NCBI RefSeq assembly: GCF_017592545.1
Contig: NZ_JAGFOA010000002.1
Coordinates: 372,001-436,000, forward strand
DNA: 64,000 nucleotides
DNA from: Microbacterium stercoris
GTDB lineage: Bacteria > Actinomycetota > Actinomycetes > Actinomycetales > Microbacteriaceae
Direction: 5' to 3'
The notes under the pieces are model-generated. The model was not told the origin of the DNA. It did no database searches and saw only the letters and a program-made list of their open reading frames with translations. Made by a program: the position numbers and the translations under genes. This document shows positions 35,330 to 43,075 of the stretch, piece after piece (the first letter of the stretch is position 1; each line of letters opens with the position of its first letter).

Positions 35330-35995
35330 ATGGACGGGATGGACCGCAAGACCATGGACGCTCGTATCTCTTTCAGTTCAAAGACCGTGCTCGTTTGGTG
35401 CGTCGCACTTGTTGTGAGCACGCTCGCAGGCTGCTCATCCGCACCAGCCGATGATCCTGAGCGCCAGGATGCCGCGCCCGCACCGGTGAGCACCGAGGGA
35501 TTCACCGGGCCCTATGCTGCGGAGTTCGCATACAACACCTCGATCGCGCCGAATGACGCGGTACGCGAAATGCTCAGCGACAGCAACATCACCGAGGCTG
35601 AGGCTCACGAAGTTCTGAGTGATTTCAAGCGGTGCGTATCCGATTTCGGCTACGAAATCACTAACTATGCGTTTGATGGATCGTATGGTGTGGATTTCCC
35701 CCCGAACGCCAGCACAGATGTCGTCAACCGACGTGTGAATAACTGCTCTACGTCGACGGGTGAGGCTCAGGTTCTCTCCCTCTACTCGTGGACGAATCGA
35801 AATCCAGAACGCCTGGATGAATCAGCTATCGTCATCGATTGCCTGATCGACAGCGGTGTCGTGCCGAAGGGGTACTCCCCGGCTGACTTCGAGGAGAACA
35901 TGCGTGACGGAAAGTTCCCGCTCATCGGCGACACCGAAGAGGCTCGCGAGAAACTGAGTGAATGCCAGATCGACCCGCTCGGGCATTCGCGTTGA
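35330..35995 (+). CDS. hypothetical lipoprotein in the bacteriocin cluster
   Basis: 221 residues from ATG 35330; in-frame ATGs at 35339 and 35354 are also possible. The signal peptide ends in a lipobox (VSTLAGC, Cys35). The rest is acidic and hydrophilic with scattered Cys (RCVSDFG, NNCSTST, DCLIDSG, ECQIDP) and no known domain. Codon use is less GC-biased than in flanking genes. Position between the toxin and the ABC export genes suggests immunity or capture of the peptide at the cell surface, which is inference only. Confidence 0.78.
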   Translation: MDGMDRKTMDARISFSSKTVLVWCVALVVSTLAGCSSAPADDPERQDAAPAPVSTEGFTGPYAAEFAYNTSIAPNDAVREMLSDSNITEAEAHEVLSDFKRCVSDFGYEITNYAFDGSYGVDFPPNASTDVVNRRVNNCSTSTGEAQVLSLYSWTNRNPERLDESAIVIDCLIDSGVVPKGYSPADFEENMRDGKFPLIGDTEEAREKLSECQIDPLGHSR

Positions 35996-37053
35996 GGAAG
36001 CGGCCCTCTGTCGTCTGGGCAGTACTTCTGGGCGCTCCCATCGTCGGGGCAACCTTCGCACTGGGGTTGGCCCTCGCGCCTCACGCGGTGCCCGACCTGG
36101 CAGTCGCATCTGACTCCCCGGCCGACGACTACCCGATCGATTCCTCGCAACTGACGGATGCCCGCACGGTCGCATTGTCCGTACAAATCGGGGTGCCTGC
36201 GGTGCTGCAGTCGCCTACCGAAGGCGTTGCGACGCGCGTGGCGTGTCTGCCTGGCGAGAAGATGGTGAGCGGTTCCTCCAGCTTCTCGGTCGATGGGCGC
36301 CCTCTCCTCAATCTTCAGTCAGAGGTCCCCATCTGGCGAGATCTGCACTTAGGTGACTCCGGTCCCGACGTCGAAGCTCTCCAGGACACCCTGCACTCCT
36401 TGGGGCTCGCTGCCGGCTCCGGGGGCGTTGTGAGTTGGCAGACCCTCGAGGGGGTCAACTCCCTCTACAAGGCGATCGGAGCATCCGCAACCGACGCGAT
36501 CTACCGGGCCGATATCCTTTGGCTCCCGGTCGATCAGTTCCTGCCTGTCAGTTGCGATGTCGCGCTCGGCCAGCAGATCAACCTGCAAGCGAGTCTCGCC
36601 ACCGCACGCGGAGAGGTCGATTCCGCGATGCTGACAGATCCACCATCTGCCATGATCGATGGCGCCCGCGTTGTAGACATCCAAGGCGAAAAGCACCCGA
36701 TCAGCGCGGAAGGCAGCCTAGACGAGGCAGGCCGCGTTGCGCTGCAGTCGTCAGACGCCTTCGCCATCGCGCGGTCGCAGGCACAGCCAAGCGGCGTGCT
36801 GAAGGAATCAACCACCCTGCAAGTGGACGTCCTCTTCGAGCTCGCCGAGCCCGTCGACGCCTGGGGCGTCCCGGTGAGCGCTCTCACTGACCTTGCAGAC
36901 ACGTCCGCGTGTGTGTGGGCAGGGGCGACCGGCTACCCCGTCGAGCTCGTAACTTCTCAACTGGGGAAGGCGTACGTGGCGTTCCCCGAAGACACCGACG
37001 CGCCTGACGCGGTCTCCCTGTCTCCCGCCGAGAGCTCTCAGGGGTGTCGTTGA
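35962..37053 (+). CDS. peptidoglycan-binding-domain membrane adaptor of the bacteriocin ABC system
   Basis: 363 residues. One transmembrane helix near the N-terminus (about 18-40); the rest is outside. Residues 87-125 (GVATRVACLPGEKMVSGSS, then DGRPLLNLQSEVPIWRDL) resemble the lipoyl/hairpin part of HlyD-type adaptors. Residues 127-172 form a PG_binding_1 domain (LHLGDSGPDVEALQDTLHSLG). This architecture is typical of Gram-positive adaptors that pair with MacB-like ABC pumps. The first ATG overlaps the lipoprotein gene by 34 bases; a TTG at 35992 overlapping its stop is an alternative start. Confidence 0.83.
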   Translation: MPDRPARAFALRKRPSVVWAVLLGAPIVGATFALGLALAPHAVPDLAVASDSPADDYPIDSSQLTDARTVALSVQIGVPAVLQSPTEGVATRVACLPGEKMVSGSSSFSVDGRPLLNLQSEVPIWRDLHLGDSGPDVEALQDTLHSLGLAAGSGGVVSWQTLEGVNSLYKAIGASATDAIYRADILWLPVDQFLPVSCDVALGQQINLQASLATARGEVDSAMLTDPPSAMIDGARVVDIQGEKHPISAEGSLDEAGRVALQSSDAFAIARSQAQPSGVLKESTTLQVDVLFELAEPVDAWGVPVSALTDLADTSACVWAGATGYPVELVTSQLGKAYVAFPEDTDAPDAVSLSPAESSQGCR

Positions 37054-37700
37054 GTTCTTCATGCTTCACCCCCGTTCATCCTGCGGCCATACGAGTGCGC
37101 GGGGTTTCGCACCAGTTCCCCGGGGGTCGACCTCTCTTCGATCCTGTGACCGCGGACCTGGCATCAGGGAAGCGTTACGCGATCACCGGCTCGTCCGGAT
37201 CCGGCAAGTCCACCCTGCTGAGCATCCTCGCCGGCCAGTTGATCCCTTCGACGGGCGCAATCGAAAACGACACCGAACTCACGATCGGATGGGTGTTCCA
37301 GAACCCGACCGGGTCGCCGCGGCGGACCGCAATCGATCACGTCGTCCTGCCGATGCTTGCGCGAGGCATGAGGCGCACCGAGGCGCAGTTGAAGGCGATG
37401 CGGCTGCTCTATCGGTTCGGCTTGATGCCGCAGGCGCGTTCGGAGTTTCGGGTTCTGTCCGGAGGCCAGGGGCAACGGCTCATGCTCGCACGGGCGGTTG
37501 CGCACGCGCCGGGCCTTCTGCTCGTAGACGAACCGACTGCTCAGCTCGACCAGCACTCCGCCACCACCGTCAATGAAGCACTGCGCCAGACCAGCCTTGA
37601 CGGCGGCATCGTGGTGATCGCCACTCACGATCAACGGACAGCCGACCAATGTGATGAGCAGATCGCCTTGACGGCGCAGGGGCGCCATGCATCCCCATGA
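37044..37700 (+). CDS. ABC transporter ATP-binding protein of the bacteriocin cluster
   Basis: 218 residues with a complete set of ATPase motifs: Walker A GSSGSGKST (49-57), Q-loop WVFQNPTG, signature LSGGQGQRL (138-146), Walker B LLLVDEPTAQLD (158-169) and H-loop IATHD. It is of the LolD/MacB type that drives FtsX-like permeases. The GTG start overlaps the adaptor gene by ten bases, and its end overlaps the permease start by 14. The adaptor, ATPase and permease genes thus form one translational unit. Confidence 0.93.
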   Translation: MSLSSSCFTPVHPAAIRVRGVSHQFPGGRPLFDPVTADLASGKRYAITGSSGSGKSTLLSILAGQLIPSTGAIENDTELTIGWVFQNPTGSPRRTAIDHVVLPMLARGMRRTEAQLKAMRLLYRFGLMPQARSEFRVLSGGQGQRLMLARAVAHAPGLLLVDEPTAQLDQHSATTVNEALRQTSLDGGIVVIATHDQRTADQCDEQIALTAQGRHASP

Positions 37701-38754
37701 CCTGTTCGGCGAGGCGGTACGTGAGGTGCGGTCGCGCAACGGGCGCCCATTCATCGGATTCTTCGGGCTGCTTCTCGTACTTGGCACACTCGTGGCCGCC
37801 GACCTTTCCGATGTGCGAGGGGTCTTCGAGTCCTATAACAAGTTCGTCGCGTCCGGCGCGACAACCATGACCGCAACGTCCATCGGAGCGGTTTCGGGTA
37901 GCGAGTGCGACCGCTTGTCACAGGCAGGCGTGGTGGCCGGTGCGGGAGCGATCCGCACCGGAAAGCCCCTCAGGTTGCGCGCTCTTCCCGACGTCCAGGT
38001 TCCCTTTTTTGAAGTCACACCGGGATTTGCGGAGCTTCTCGCCGGTCGCAACACTGCGCAGTCAGCGGGCCTCATCCTGTCGAAGGAGCTCGCGGAGGAC
38101 CTGAGTGCACGCATCGGCACGACCTTGGTCACGCAGACAGGCGCCGCGGAGGTCGCGGCAATCTTCAGCTACCCCGATGACGGCCGAGCAGCGGGTCTGG
38201 GATGGGCGGCGCTGAGTATCACCCCACCTACTCGCCCGTACGACCAATGCTGGGTGGACATCCCCTCGAGCGATGACCATCTCACCTCCCTGCCGATGGC
38301 ATCCCTGGCCGGTGCGGACTCCGACGCGACGCTGGCGCAGCTCAACTCCAGCCTCGGATCAACGTTCGATTTCGTGCAGCGGATCGAGGATCGGCCCACC
38401 CGGCTTGCCCCACTCGCAGCCTTTCTCGGATCCCTGATCGTGGTCGCTGCTATGAACGGCCTACGTCGAATCGAGATCGCGTCCGCGTTGCACGTCGGCG
38501 TGACCCGTCGCACGCTTGCGAGTCGCTCGGTGATCGAGTGCATGGCCGTGGCTGTCCCCGCCTGTCTGACAGCTCTGGCGGCCGGTTGGTGCTTCGTCGC
38601 GCTCCAGCCCGATGTGGGTGACACGGTCCTCCAGTTCCTGCCTGCGTGGAGGATTGCAGGAGCCGGCTTAGTGGGCGCCCTGGTCGGCAGTCTCATCGGC
38701 GTCCTCCACATCCGAGAGCGCGACCTGTACCGCCACTACAAGAGCCGTTCTTGA
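37687..38754 (+). CDS. FtsX/MacB-like ABC permease of the bacteriocin cluster
   Basis: 355 residues. One N-terminal helix (about 22-40, FIGFFGLLLVLGTLVAADL), an extracytoplasmic domain of about 195 residues, then three C-terminal helices (about 238-257, 283-305 and 320-342) ending in the basic tail RERDLYRHYKSRS. This 1+3 layout is that of MacB/FtsX permeases, although sequence similarity to named families is weak. With the ATPase and adaptor it makes a complete mechanotransmission-type pump that could export or expel the lactococcin-like peptide. Confidence 0.85.
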   Translation: MHPHDLFGEAVREVRSRNGRPFIGFFGLLLVLGTLVAADLSDVRGVFESYNKFVASGATTMTATSIGAVSGSECDRLSQAGVVAGAGAIRTGKPLRLRALPDVQVPFFEVTPGFAELLAGRNTAQSAGLILSKELAEDLSARIGTTLVTQTGAAEVAAIFSYPDDGRAAGLGWAALSITPPTRPYDQCWVDIPSSDDHLTSLPMASLAGADSDATLAQLNSSLGSTFDFVQRIEDRPTRLAPLAAFLGSLIVVAAMNGLRRIEIASALHVGVTRRTLASRSVIECMAVAVPACLTALAAGWCFVALQPDVGDTVLQFLPAWRIAGAGLVGALVGSLIGVLHIRERDLYRHYKSRS

Positions 38755-38773
38755 GGCGCTCAGGCGCAGGCCG

Positions 38774-39268
38774 TCAGTCGGCCGCGAGCGCGGCGAGCGC
38801 CTCGCCGTCGACGCGCTGCACGGTCCACTCGTCCTGCCCCTTCGCGCCCAGCTGACGGTAGAAGCGGATGGAGGGCTCGTTCCAGTCGAGCACGGTCCAC
38901 TCGAAGCGGGTGTGGCCCTTCTCGACGCACTCGCGAGCGAGCGCCTTCATGAGGGCGAGGCCGTAGCCGCGGCCGCGGTGGGTCTCCTTGACGATGAGGT
39001 CCTCGAGGTACAGGCCGTTGCGTCCCGTCCACGTCGAGTAGTTGAGGAACCAGATCGCGATGCCCGCGACCTCGCCGTCCGACTCGACGACGCGGGCGAA
39101 GACGTTGGGGTTCTCGCCGAAGAGCGACGCGTGCAGCAGCTCGGGCGTCGAGGTGACCGCATCCGGCTCGCGCTCGTAGATCGCGAGCTCGACGATGCGA
39201 TCGAAGATGCCCGGCACATCGGCAGGGATGGCACGGCGCAGGATGGCGCCGTCGGCGAGGGTCTGCAT
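38774..39268 (-). CDS. GNAT family N-acetyltransferase (diamine/spermidine-type)
   Basis: 164 residues. The acetyl-CoA-binding motif A lies in YLEDLIVKETHRGRGYGLALMKALA (R/Q-x-x-G-x-G/A form), then WTVLDWNEPSIRFYRQLGAKGQDEW. The start MQTLADGAILRRAIPADVPGIFDRIVELAIYE resembles SAT-like acetyltransferases. The substrate is unproven. TACGCT lies six bases before the ATG. It is divergent from the LLM oxidoreductase. Confidence 0.92.
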   Translation of the reverse strand: MQTLADGAILRRAIPADVPGIFDRIVELAIYEREPDAVTSTPELLHASLFGENPNVFARVVESDGEVAGIAIWFLNYSTWTGRNGLYLEDLIVKETHRGRGYGLALMKALARECVEKGHTRFEWTVLDWNEPSIRFYRQLGAKGQDEWTVQRVDGEALAALAAD

Positions 39269-39274
39269 CTCGCC

Positions 39275-39280
39275 AGCGTA
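39275..39280 (-). promoter_or_regulatory. -10 element TACGCT of the GNAT gene (leaderless type)
   Basis: On the minus strand, six bases separate TACGCT from the ATG. Confidence 0.5.
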
Positions 39281-39363
39281 TCGAGGGGGCCGGGCCGAGA
39301 TCGCGCGCCGTGACCCCTCGTCCGACTTCGCGGCCCGCGAGCCCTGCCCCCTCGGGGCGCCCC

Positions 39364-39369
39364 TAGGCT
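39364..39369 (+). promoter_or_regulatory. -10 element TAGGCT of the LLM oxidoreductase gene (leaderless type)
   Basis: TAGGCT ends seven bases before the ATG at 39377. Confidence 0.5.
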
Positions 39370-39376
39370 TTCGGCC

Positions 39377-40192
39377 ATGACTCAGAGTGGATTCGACACC
39401 GACCGTCCCGTGCGCCTCGGCGTTCAGCTCGCCCCGCAGCATCACGACTCGTACCAGGTCATCCGCGATGCGGTGAGCCGTCTCGAGGACATGGGCGTGG
39501 ACATCCTCTTCAACTGGGACCACTTCTTCCCGCTGTCGGGAGATCCGGACGGCACGCACTTCGAGGGCTGGAGCATGCTGGCCGCCTGGGCCGAGCAGAC
39601 CGAGCGCGTGGAGTTCGCGGCGCTGGTGAACTGCAACAGCTACCGCAACGCCGATCTGCAGGCCGACATGGCGCGCACGATCGACCACATCTCGAAGAAG
39701 GGCGGGGAGACCGGACGCTTCATCTTCGGCACCGGATCGGGATGGTTCGAGCGCGACTACACCGAGTACGGCTACGAGTTCGGCACGGCAGGCCAGCGCC
39801 TGGATGCGCTGGCCGAGGCCCTGCCGCGCATCGAGTCGCGCTGGGCGCAGCTGAACCCCGAGCCCACGCGGGACATCCCGATCCTGATCGGCGGTGCGGG
39901 GGAGCAGAAGACGCTGCGGCTCGTCGCCCGTCACGCCGACATCTGGCACAGCTTCGTGTCGCCCGACGAGCTGCCGCACAAGCTCGAGGTGCTGAGCCGC
40001 TGGGCCGACAAGGAGCAGCGCGACACGTCGACCCTCGTGCTGTCCAACGAGCTCGGACGTCGCGACGAGGCCGAGGCGCGCAAGCTCCACGACGCGGGCG
40101 TGCGCCTCTTCACGCACGGCGTCTCGGGGCCCGACATCGACTTCGACTCGGTGCAGCGCTGGCTCGACTGGCGCGACGGCATCAACGGCTAG
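39377..40192 (+). CDS. LLM-class F420-dependent oxidoreductase (TIGR03560-like)
   Basis: 271 residues of the luciferase-like TIM barrel. Segments: RLGVQLAPQHHDSYQVIRDAV, IDHISKKGGETGRFIFGTGSGWFERDY, DIPILIGGAGEQKTLRLVARHADIWHSF. It is a different branch from the LLM gene at 2917 (shorter, with the AGEQKTLR motif). It sits immediately before menB in the same direction, with only 28 bases between them, but menB has its own -10 box. Substrate unknown. Confidence 0.92.
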   Translation: MTQSGFDTDRPVRLGVQLAPQHHDSYQVIRDAVSRLEDMGVDILFNWDHFFPLSGDPDGTHFEGWSMLAAWAEQTERVEFAALVNCNSYRNADLQADMARTIDHISKKGGETGRFIFGTGSGWFERDYTEYGYEFGTAGQRLDALAEALPRIESRWAQLNPEPTRDIPILIGGAGEQKTLRLVARHADIWHSFVSPDELPHKLEVLSRWADKEQRDTSTLVLSNELGRRDEAEARKLHDAGVRLFTHGVSGPDIDFDSVQRWLDWRDGING

Positions 40193-40208
40193 CCCAGGCG
40201 GTCCGGCA

Positions 40209-40214
40209 TAGGCT
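40209..40214 (+). promoter_or_regulatory. -10 element TAGGCT of menB (leaderless type)
   Basis: TAGGCT lies six bases before the menB GTG. Confidence 0.5.
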
Positions 40215-40220
40215 GAAGCG

Positions 40221-41132
40221 GTGACCGACCGCTTCGTCTCCGACCTGTTCGACGCCGCCGAGTGGGATCCGGCCCCCGGCTCCGAGGGCTACCAGGACAT
40301 CACCGCGCACGTGTCGAAGGACGGCCGCATCGCGCGCATCGCGTTCGACCGCCCGGAAGTGCGCAACGCCTTCCGTCCGGCCACCGTCGACGAGCTGTAC
40401 CGCGCTCTCGACGAGGCACGCCAGAACCCCCGGATCGGCGTTGTGCTGCTGACGGGCAACGGCCCGAGCCCGAAGGACGGCGGCTGGGCGTTCTGCTCGG
40501 GCGGCGATCAGCGCATCCGCGGCCGCGACGGCTACAAGTACTCGGACGAAGAGGTCTCGGTCACCGACTCGGCCCGCGCCGGGCGCCTGCACATCCTCGA
40601 GGTGCAGCGGCTCATCCGCTTTATGCCCAAGGTGGTCATCGCGGTGGTGCCGGGGTGGGCGGCCGGCGGCGGTCACTCCCTGCACGTCGTGTGCGATCTC
40701 ACGATCGCCTCCGCCGAGCACGGCAGGTTCAAGCAGACCGACGCGGATGTCGGATCCTTCGACGCCGGGTACGGGTCGGCCTACTTCGCACGGCAGATCG
40801 GGCAGAAGCTCGCACGCGAGGTGTTCTTCCTCGCCGAGGAGCACTCCGCGCAGCGGATGTACGAGATGGGTGCGGTCAACCGGGTCGTGCCGCACGCCGA
40901 CCTCGAGCGCGAGGCGGTGGCGATGGCGCGCACCATCCTCACCAAGTCGCCCACGGCGATCCGGATGCTGAAGTTCGCCTTCAACGCGGTCGACGACGGC
41001 CTGCCGGGTCTCCAGGTGTTCGCGGGGGAGACCACGCGTCTCGCCTACGGCACCGACGAGGCGGTCGAGGGGCGCGACTCGTTCCTGGAGAAGCGGGAAC
41101 CCGACTGGTCGCCGTATCCCTGGCACTTCTGA
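40221..41132 (+). CDS. menB: 1,4-dihydroxy-2-naphthoyl-CoA synthase
   Basis: Ring closure of o-succinylbenzoyl-CoA in menaquinone synthesis. 303 residues of the crotonase fold. Oxyanion-hole segments are WAFCSGGDQRIRGRDGYKY and VPGWAAGGGHSLHVVCDLT. MenB-specific FDAGYGSAYFARQIGQKLAREVFFLAEEHSAQRMYEMGAVN follows, and the C-terminal RDSFLEKREPDWSPYPWHF is diagnostic. The GTG start is supported by TAGGCT six bases upstream. Confidence 0.97.
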   Translation: MTDRFVSDLFDAAEWDPAPGSEGYQDITAHVSKDGRIARIAFDRPEVRNAFRPATVDELYRALDEARQNPRIGVVLLTGNGPSPKDGGWAFCSGGDQRIRGRDGYKYSDEEVSVTDSARAGRLHILEVQRLIRFMPKVVIAVVPGWAAGGGHSLHVVCDLTIASAEHGRFKQTDADVGSFDAGYGSAYFARQIGQKLAREVFFLAEEHSAQRMYEMGAVNRVVPHADLEREAVAMARTILTKSPTAIRMLKFAFNAVDDGLPGLQVFAGETTRLAYGTDEAVEGRDSFLEKREPDWSPYPWHF

Positions 41133-41225
41133 CGGGTCGCCGCCGTCCCGCATCCGGCGCGTCCAGAGCCGACATATTAGGGTGGCCGTGACGCAGAATC
41201 GCGTCGAGATCCCGAGGAGCGTGAC

Positions 41226-41693
41226 ATGGCTGAGGCCGTGACCAGTCGCAAGGTGCAGATCACTGTGCCCGTCGCCGACGTGTCGGTGATCGAGTGGCTG
41301 AACCTCCAGTACTCCGCGTCCGAGTCGGTGCGCCGCCTCATCCGCGAGGCGATCGAGCGCGAGGGGTTCGTCGACGTCGCCAACCGTCCGGTGCGCCCGC
41401 CCGCCCGCGTCCACGCGCAGATGGCGTACGTCGACCCGGACGAGGACGACTTCGTCGCGGAGATCGTCTCGCGGCCGATCGCTCCGACGCCCACGAAGAC
41501 ACCGGCCCCGGCTGCGGCTCCCGCTCCGGACCCGGCCGCGGCCCCCGCCTCGACGGAAGCCGATGACGACGACTTCATCGCCGAGATCAACGCCGGCCGT
41601 GCCGCGAGCGCGGCCACTCCGCCCCCGGCATCTCGTCCCCAGGCGGACGCCAAGGCGGCATCTGCAACCATCGACGATCTCCTCGGTCTGTGA
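41226..41693 (+). CDS. ribbon-helix-helix-like protein, probable ParR-type adaptor
   Basis: 155 residues. The N-terminal about 45 residues (RKVQITVPVADVSVIEWL, then SASESVRRLIREAIEREG) fit a ribbon-helix-helix fold: one beta strand followed by two helices with a basic second helix. The remainder is a Pro/Ala-rich acidic tail with two matching patches, EDDFVAEI and DDDFIAEI, and a terminal IDDLLGL. A DNA-binding head plus a flexible tail just upstream of an actin-like ATPase is the layout of ParR/StbB adaptors. GAGGAG lies six bases before the ATG. No iterons are obvious in the 93 bp upstream, so any centromere is elsewhere. Confidence 0.75.
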   Translation: MAEAVTSRKVQITVPVADVSVIEWLNLQYSASESVRRLIREAIEREGFVDVANRPVRPPARVHAQMAYVDPDEDDFVAEIVSRPIAPTPTKTPAPAAAPAPDPAAAPASTEADDDDFIAEINAGRAASAATPPPASRPQADAKAASATIDDLLGL

Positions 41694-41754
41694 ACACGGG
41701 CAGCACGACCGCAATGACCGGATACGACCACGCCCACGGAAGGACCCTCCAGCT

Positions 41755-43062
41755 ATGAGCTCCGACACCCTCCACCTCACCGGCGGCATCGACGTCGGCA
41801 ACGGCTACGTGAAGGGCATGATCCTCAACACCGACAGCGGGGTGCGCGACCGGATCGATCTGCCCAGCGCCATCGTCGCCACGCCGCGCCAGTCGCCGAA
41901 GGTGCCGATCGAGGACGCCGAGGCGGACCAGATCATGGCCGACGCCGAGCAGGACTTCTACAACCGCCTCGACGCGTCGTTCTCGTCGCCGCTGATCACC
42001 GACAGCGACCGCCGCATCTTCGGTCGCGCGGCGCTCAGCGTGCGCGGCTCGGCGTTCAGCGAGTTCGAGGTGCACGACGGCCACGCCAGCAAGGCCGACC
42101 AGCAGCTCAGCAAGATCCTCGTGCTCGGCGTCTTCGCCGCCAAGGCGCTGCGCGACTACGTGCGCGCCAACGGCTCGCTGCCCGACCACGAGCTGCGCGT
42201 CGAGGTGCGCGCGGGCCTGGCCCTGCCGATCAGCGAGTTCGTGGCTCGCCGCTACGGCTACGCCGGCGAGTTCATCGGGTCCAAGGGATCGTCGGTGCAC
42301 CTGGTGACGATCAAGAACTTCAACACCCCGGTCAGCGTGCGCCTCGAGTTCGTCGACGTGCAGGTCGTGGCGGAGGGCGCCTCGGCGCAGTTCGCCATCA
42401 CCGAGAAGGGCGAGCCGCTCGCCGAGGCCCTGCTCGCCGACCTGCGCTCGCGCGAGGCCGACGTGCTGCCGGGTGTGACCGGCGCCGACCTCGTCGCCGC
42501 GCAGAACACGGTGGGCGTCGACGTGGGCGAGGGCACGGTGAACTTCCCCGTCTTCACCTCGGGTCGCTTCAACGCCGAGGCCGCGTCGACGCTCGACATG
42601 GGCTACGGCACGATCCTCGAGAACGCGCTCGACCGTCAGGACGAGGCCGACCTGCGCTTCACGAGCCGCAAGCAGCTCGCCGACTTCCTGCAGGCCACCC
42701 CCACGGTGCTGCAGCGCTCGCGCCACCAGCGCGCGCAGGCGCTCGTCGACCCCGACGTGAAGCACCTGGTCGAGCAGATCCGCCGCGCGTTCAGCGAGAC
42801 GCTGAGCCAGTCGGGCGAGTCGACCGAGGTCGTCTACGTCTACGGCGGCGGCTCGGGCCCGATCAAGGAGGAGCTGTACCCGGCTCTCATCGAGGCCGCC
42901 GGCGACGTTCCCGTGCTCTACCTCGACGCCCGCTACTCGCGTCACCTCAACCGCGAGGGCCTCTTCCTCGCGGCCCGCGCCGCGGAGGAGGCCGCCAAGG
43001 CCGCCGCCGGGGCTCCGGCCGAGGCACGTCCCACCTCGCGCAAGCAGAAGGCGTCCTCCTGA
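41755..43062 (+). CDS. ParM/StbA-family actin-like ATPase
   Basis: 435 residues. Actin-fold motifs in order: phosphate 1 LTGGIDVGNGYVKGMI (8-23), a ParM/Alp-type LRVEVRAGLALPIS, phosphate 2 TVGVDVGEGTVNFPVF (about 256-271), and adenosine motif EVVYVYGGGSGPIKEELYP (about 360-378). The last 35 residues are Ala/Lys-rich and probably disordered. ParM proteins polymerise with ATP to push plasmids apart. Here the gene is chromosomal, between menB and menE, and 61 bases after the RHH-like gene, with menE only 13 bases downstream. A role in positioning DNA or another cargo is inference. Confidence 0.9.
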   Translation: MSSDTLHLTGGIDVGNGYVKGMILNTDSGVRDRIDLPSAIVATPRQSPKVPIEDAEADQIMADAEQDFYNRLDASFSSPLITDSDRRIFGRAALSVRGSAFSEFEVHDGHASKADQQLSKILVLGVFAAKALRDYVRANGSLPDHELRVEVRAGLALPISEFVARRYGYAGEFIGSKGSSVHLVTIKNFNTPVSVRLEFVDVQVVAEGASAQFAITEKGEPLAEALLADLRSREADVLPGVTGADLVAAQNTVGVDVGEGTVNFPVFTSGRFNAEAASTLDMGYGTILENALDRQDEADLRFTSRKQLADFLQATPTVLQRSRHQRAQALVDPDVKHLVEQIRRAFSETLSQSGESTEVVYVYGGGSGPIKEELYPALIEAAGDVPVLYLDARYSRHLNREGLFLAARAAEEAAKAAAGAPAEARPTSRKQKASS

Positions 43063-43075
43063 CGTCGCCCCGCCG

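Noticed and set aside
34954..38754. Bacteriocin cluster as a genomic island with an integrase and attachment sites
   Set aside because: No integrase, transposase, tRNA gene or flanking direct repeats are visible at either edge. Transfer is suggested only by composition and position.
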